From positions 62,001 to 126,000 of the forward strand of contig CAUYLG010018013.1 in the NCBI GenBank assembly GCA_963573385.1: a stretch of 64,000 nucleotides of DNA. Direction: 5' to 3'. Positions 63,459 to 64,000 of the stretch are shown piece after piece. Numbering within the stretch: position 1 is the first letter of the stretch; every line of letters starts with the position of its first letter. Below the pieces are notes generated by a model that saw only the letters and a list, made by a program, of their open reading frames with translations, was not told the origin of the DNA and made no database searches. Source of the DNA: Cacajao melanocephalus. Taxonomy: Eukaryota; Chordata; Mammalia; Primates; Pitheciidae. Position numbers and translations under genes: made by a program.

Positions 63459-64000
63459 AACAATTCTGAAAAATACAACTGTGCCCTCGGGGAATGATTT
63501 TCAACTATAACATAATGAACTTTTCACCTACTGACCTACTGCCTTTTAAGAGTTTGAGGTTCTCAAAGATCTTAGGAACACCTTATAGATTACTGTGAAA
63601 CATACCCTGTCTATCTTAAAGGTGATCCTTACAGGGAAACAAGAGTACAAAAAACACAACTGTCCTCCAACAGGTCCTCAACTAAGTGCACAATATTTCC
63701 TGCTTAATCTAATAGGTTAAGATAAATAACTACTGGTTTACTAAAAAAATAAAAATATTCCCTTCCTCCTGAAAGACAATCTGTGTGGAGCTAAACGTCC
63801 ACTGTTAGAAGCAGCTACTGGAGCTGCAAGGCCTAGCTAACTCCACAGAAAGACTGCCAGCCAGCTCGTTTTGAAATATTACCTTGAACTCTTCCCAGTT
63901 TTTACTAAGTCATTCCTTTCCAAATGTCTTAGGACCCAAAATAACCTGAAATAGAATCCATTTCCTGGAAGTAGAACAGGAAAAGAGCGGGTGGGAAATG

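Larger units (their letters stand above)
54125..64000 (-). other. TLE4: TLE4 intron, upstream part (continues beyond window)
   Basis: This is inferred intron 5' of the 75-nt exon in the transcript. I looked for the preceding TLE coding segments (the motifs around RLNAICAQVIPFLSQE and HYVMYYEMSYGLN) on the minus strand and saw neither, so the previous exon should lie above 64000. The interval contains L1M 3' ends, an L2, an L3/CR1 fragment, an MST LTR, a hAT element, a TG/TA microsatellite, a 35-bp inverted repeat and a 43-bp direct repeat, listed separately. From 54125 to about 55780 I see no recognisable repeat except a T-run at 54761-54783. Confidence 0.85.

Overview
The window is nuclear DNA from a primate, most likely human. 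Alu elements, THE1/MST-type MaLR LTRs, old L1M, L2, MIR and L3/CR1 fragments, and hAT and Tigger DNA transposons all occur, while open coding sequence is almost absent. It lies inside one large gene transcribed from the minus strand. Three exons can be read directly: 54050-54124, 29323-29527 and a 17-nt microexon at 27720-27736. Their joined frame is continuous and matches the Groucho co-repressor TLE4 (end of the Q domain, then the GP domain, then the GP/CcN junction). Residues that differ among TLE1, TLE3 and TLE4 point to TLE4.

Layout, in transcript order from high to low coordinates. From 64000 to 54125 is the intron upstream of the first visible exon. It carries a 35-bp inverted repeat, an MST LTR, an L2, an L3/CR1 fragment and L1M 3' ends. 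From 54124 to 54050 is the 75-nt exon. From 54049 to 29528 is a 24.5-kb intron with an L1M flanked by 15-bp repeats, nested L2/L1/FLAM insertions, a Tigger-like transposon, a THE1/MST LTR, a fossil Alu monomer and one Alu. The 205-nt exon follows, with a tandem NAGNAG acceptor. After it come a 1,586-bp intron holding one Alu, then the microexon. Below 27720 is more than 27 kb of the next intron, with several RFX-type palindromes, a GGAA microsatellite, two Alus, and repeat-poor stretches that look like candidate regulatory DNA.

The first TLE4 exons and everything from the exon after the microexon onward (CcN, SP and WD40 domains) were not found and are presumed to lie outside. No promoter CpG island, tRNA, rRNA or CRISPR array is visible. 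The remaining open reading frames are chance frames or translations of repeats. Subfamily names for repeats come from memory of consensus sequences, not from a database search.
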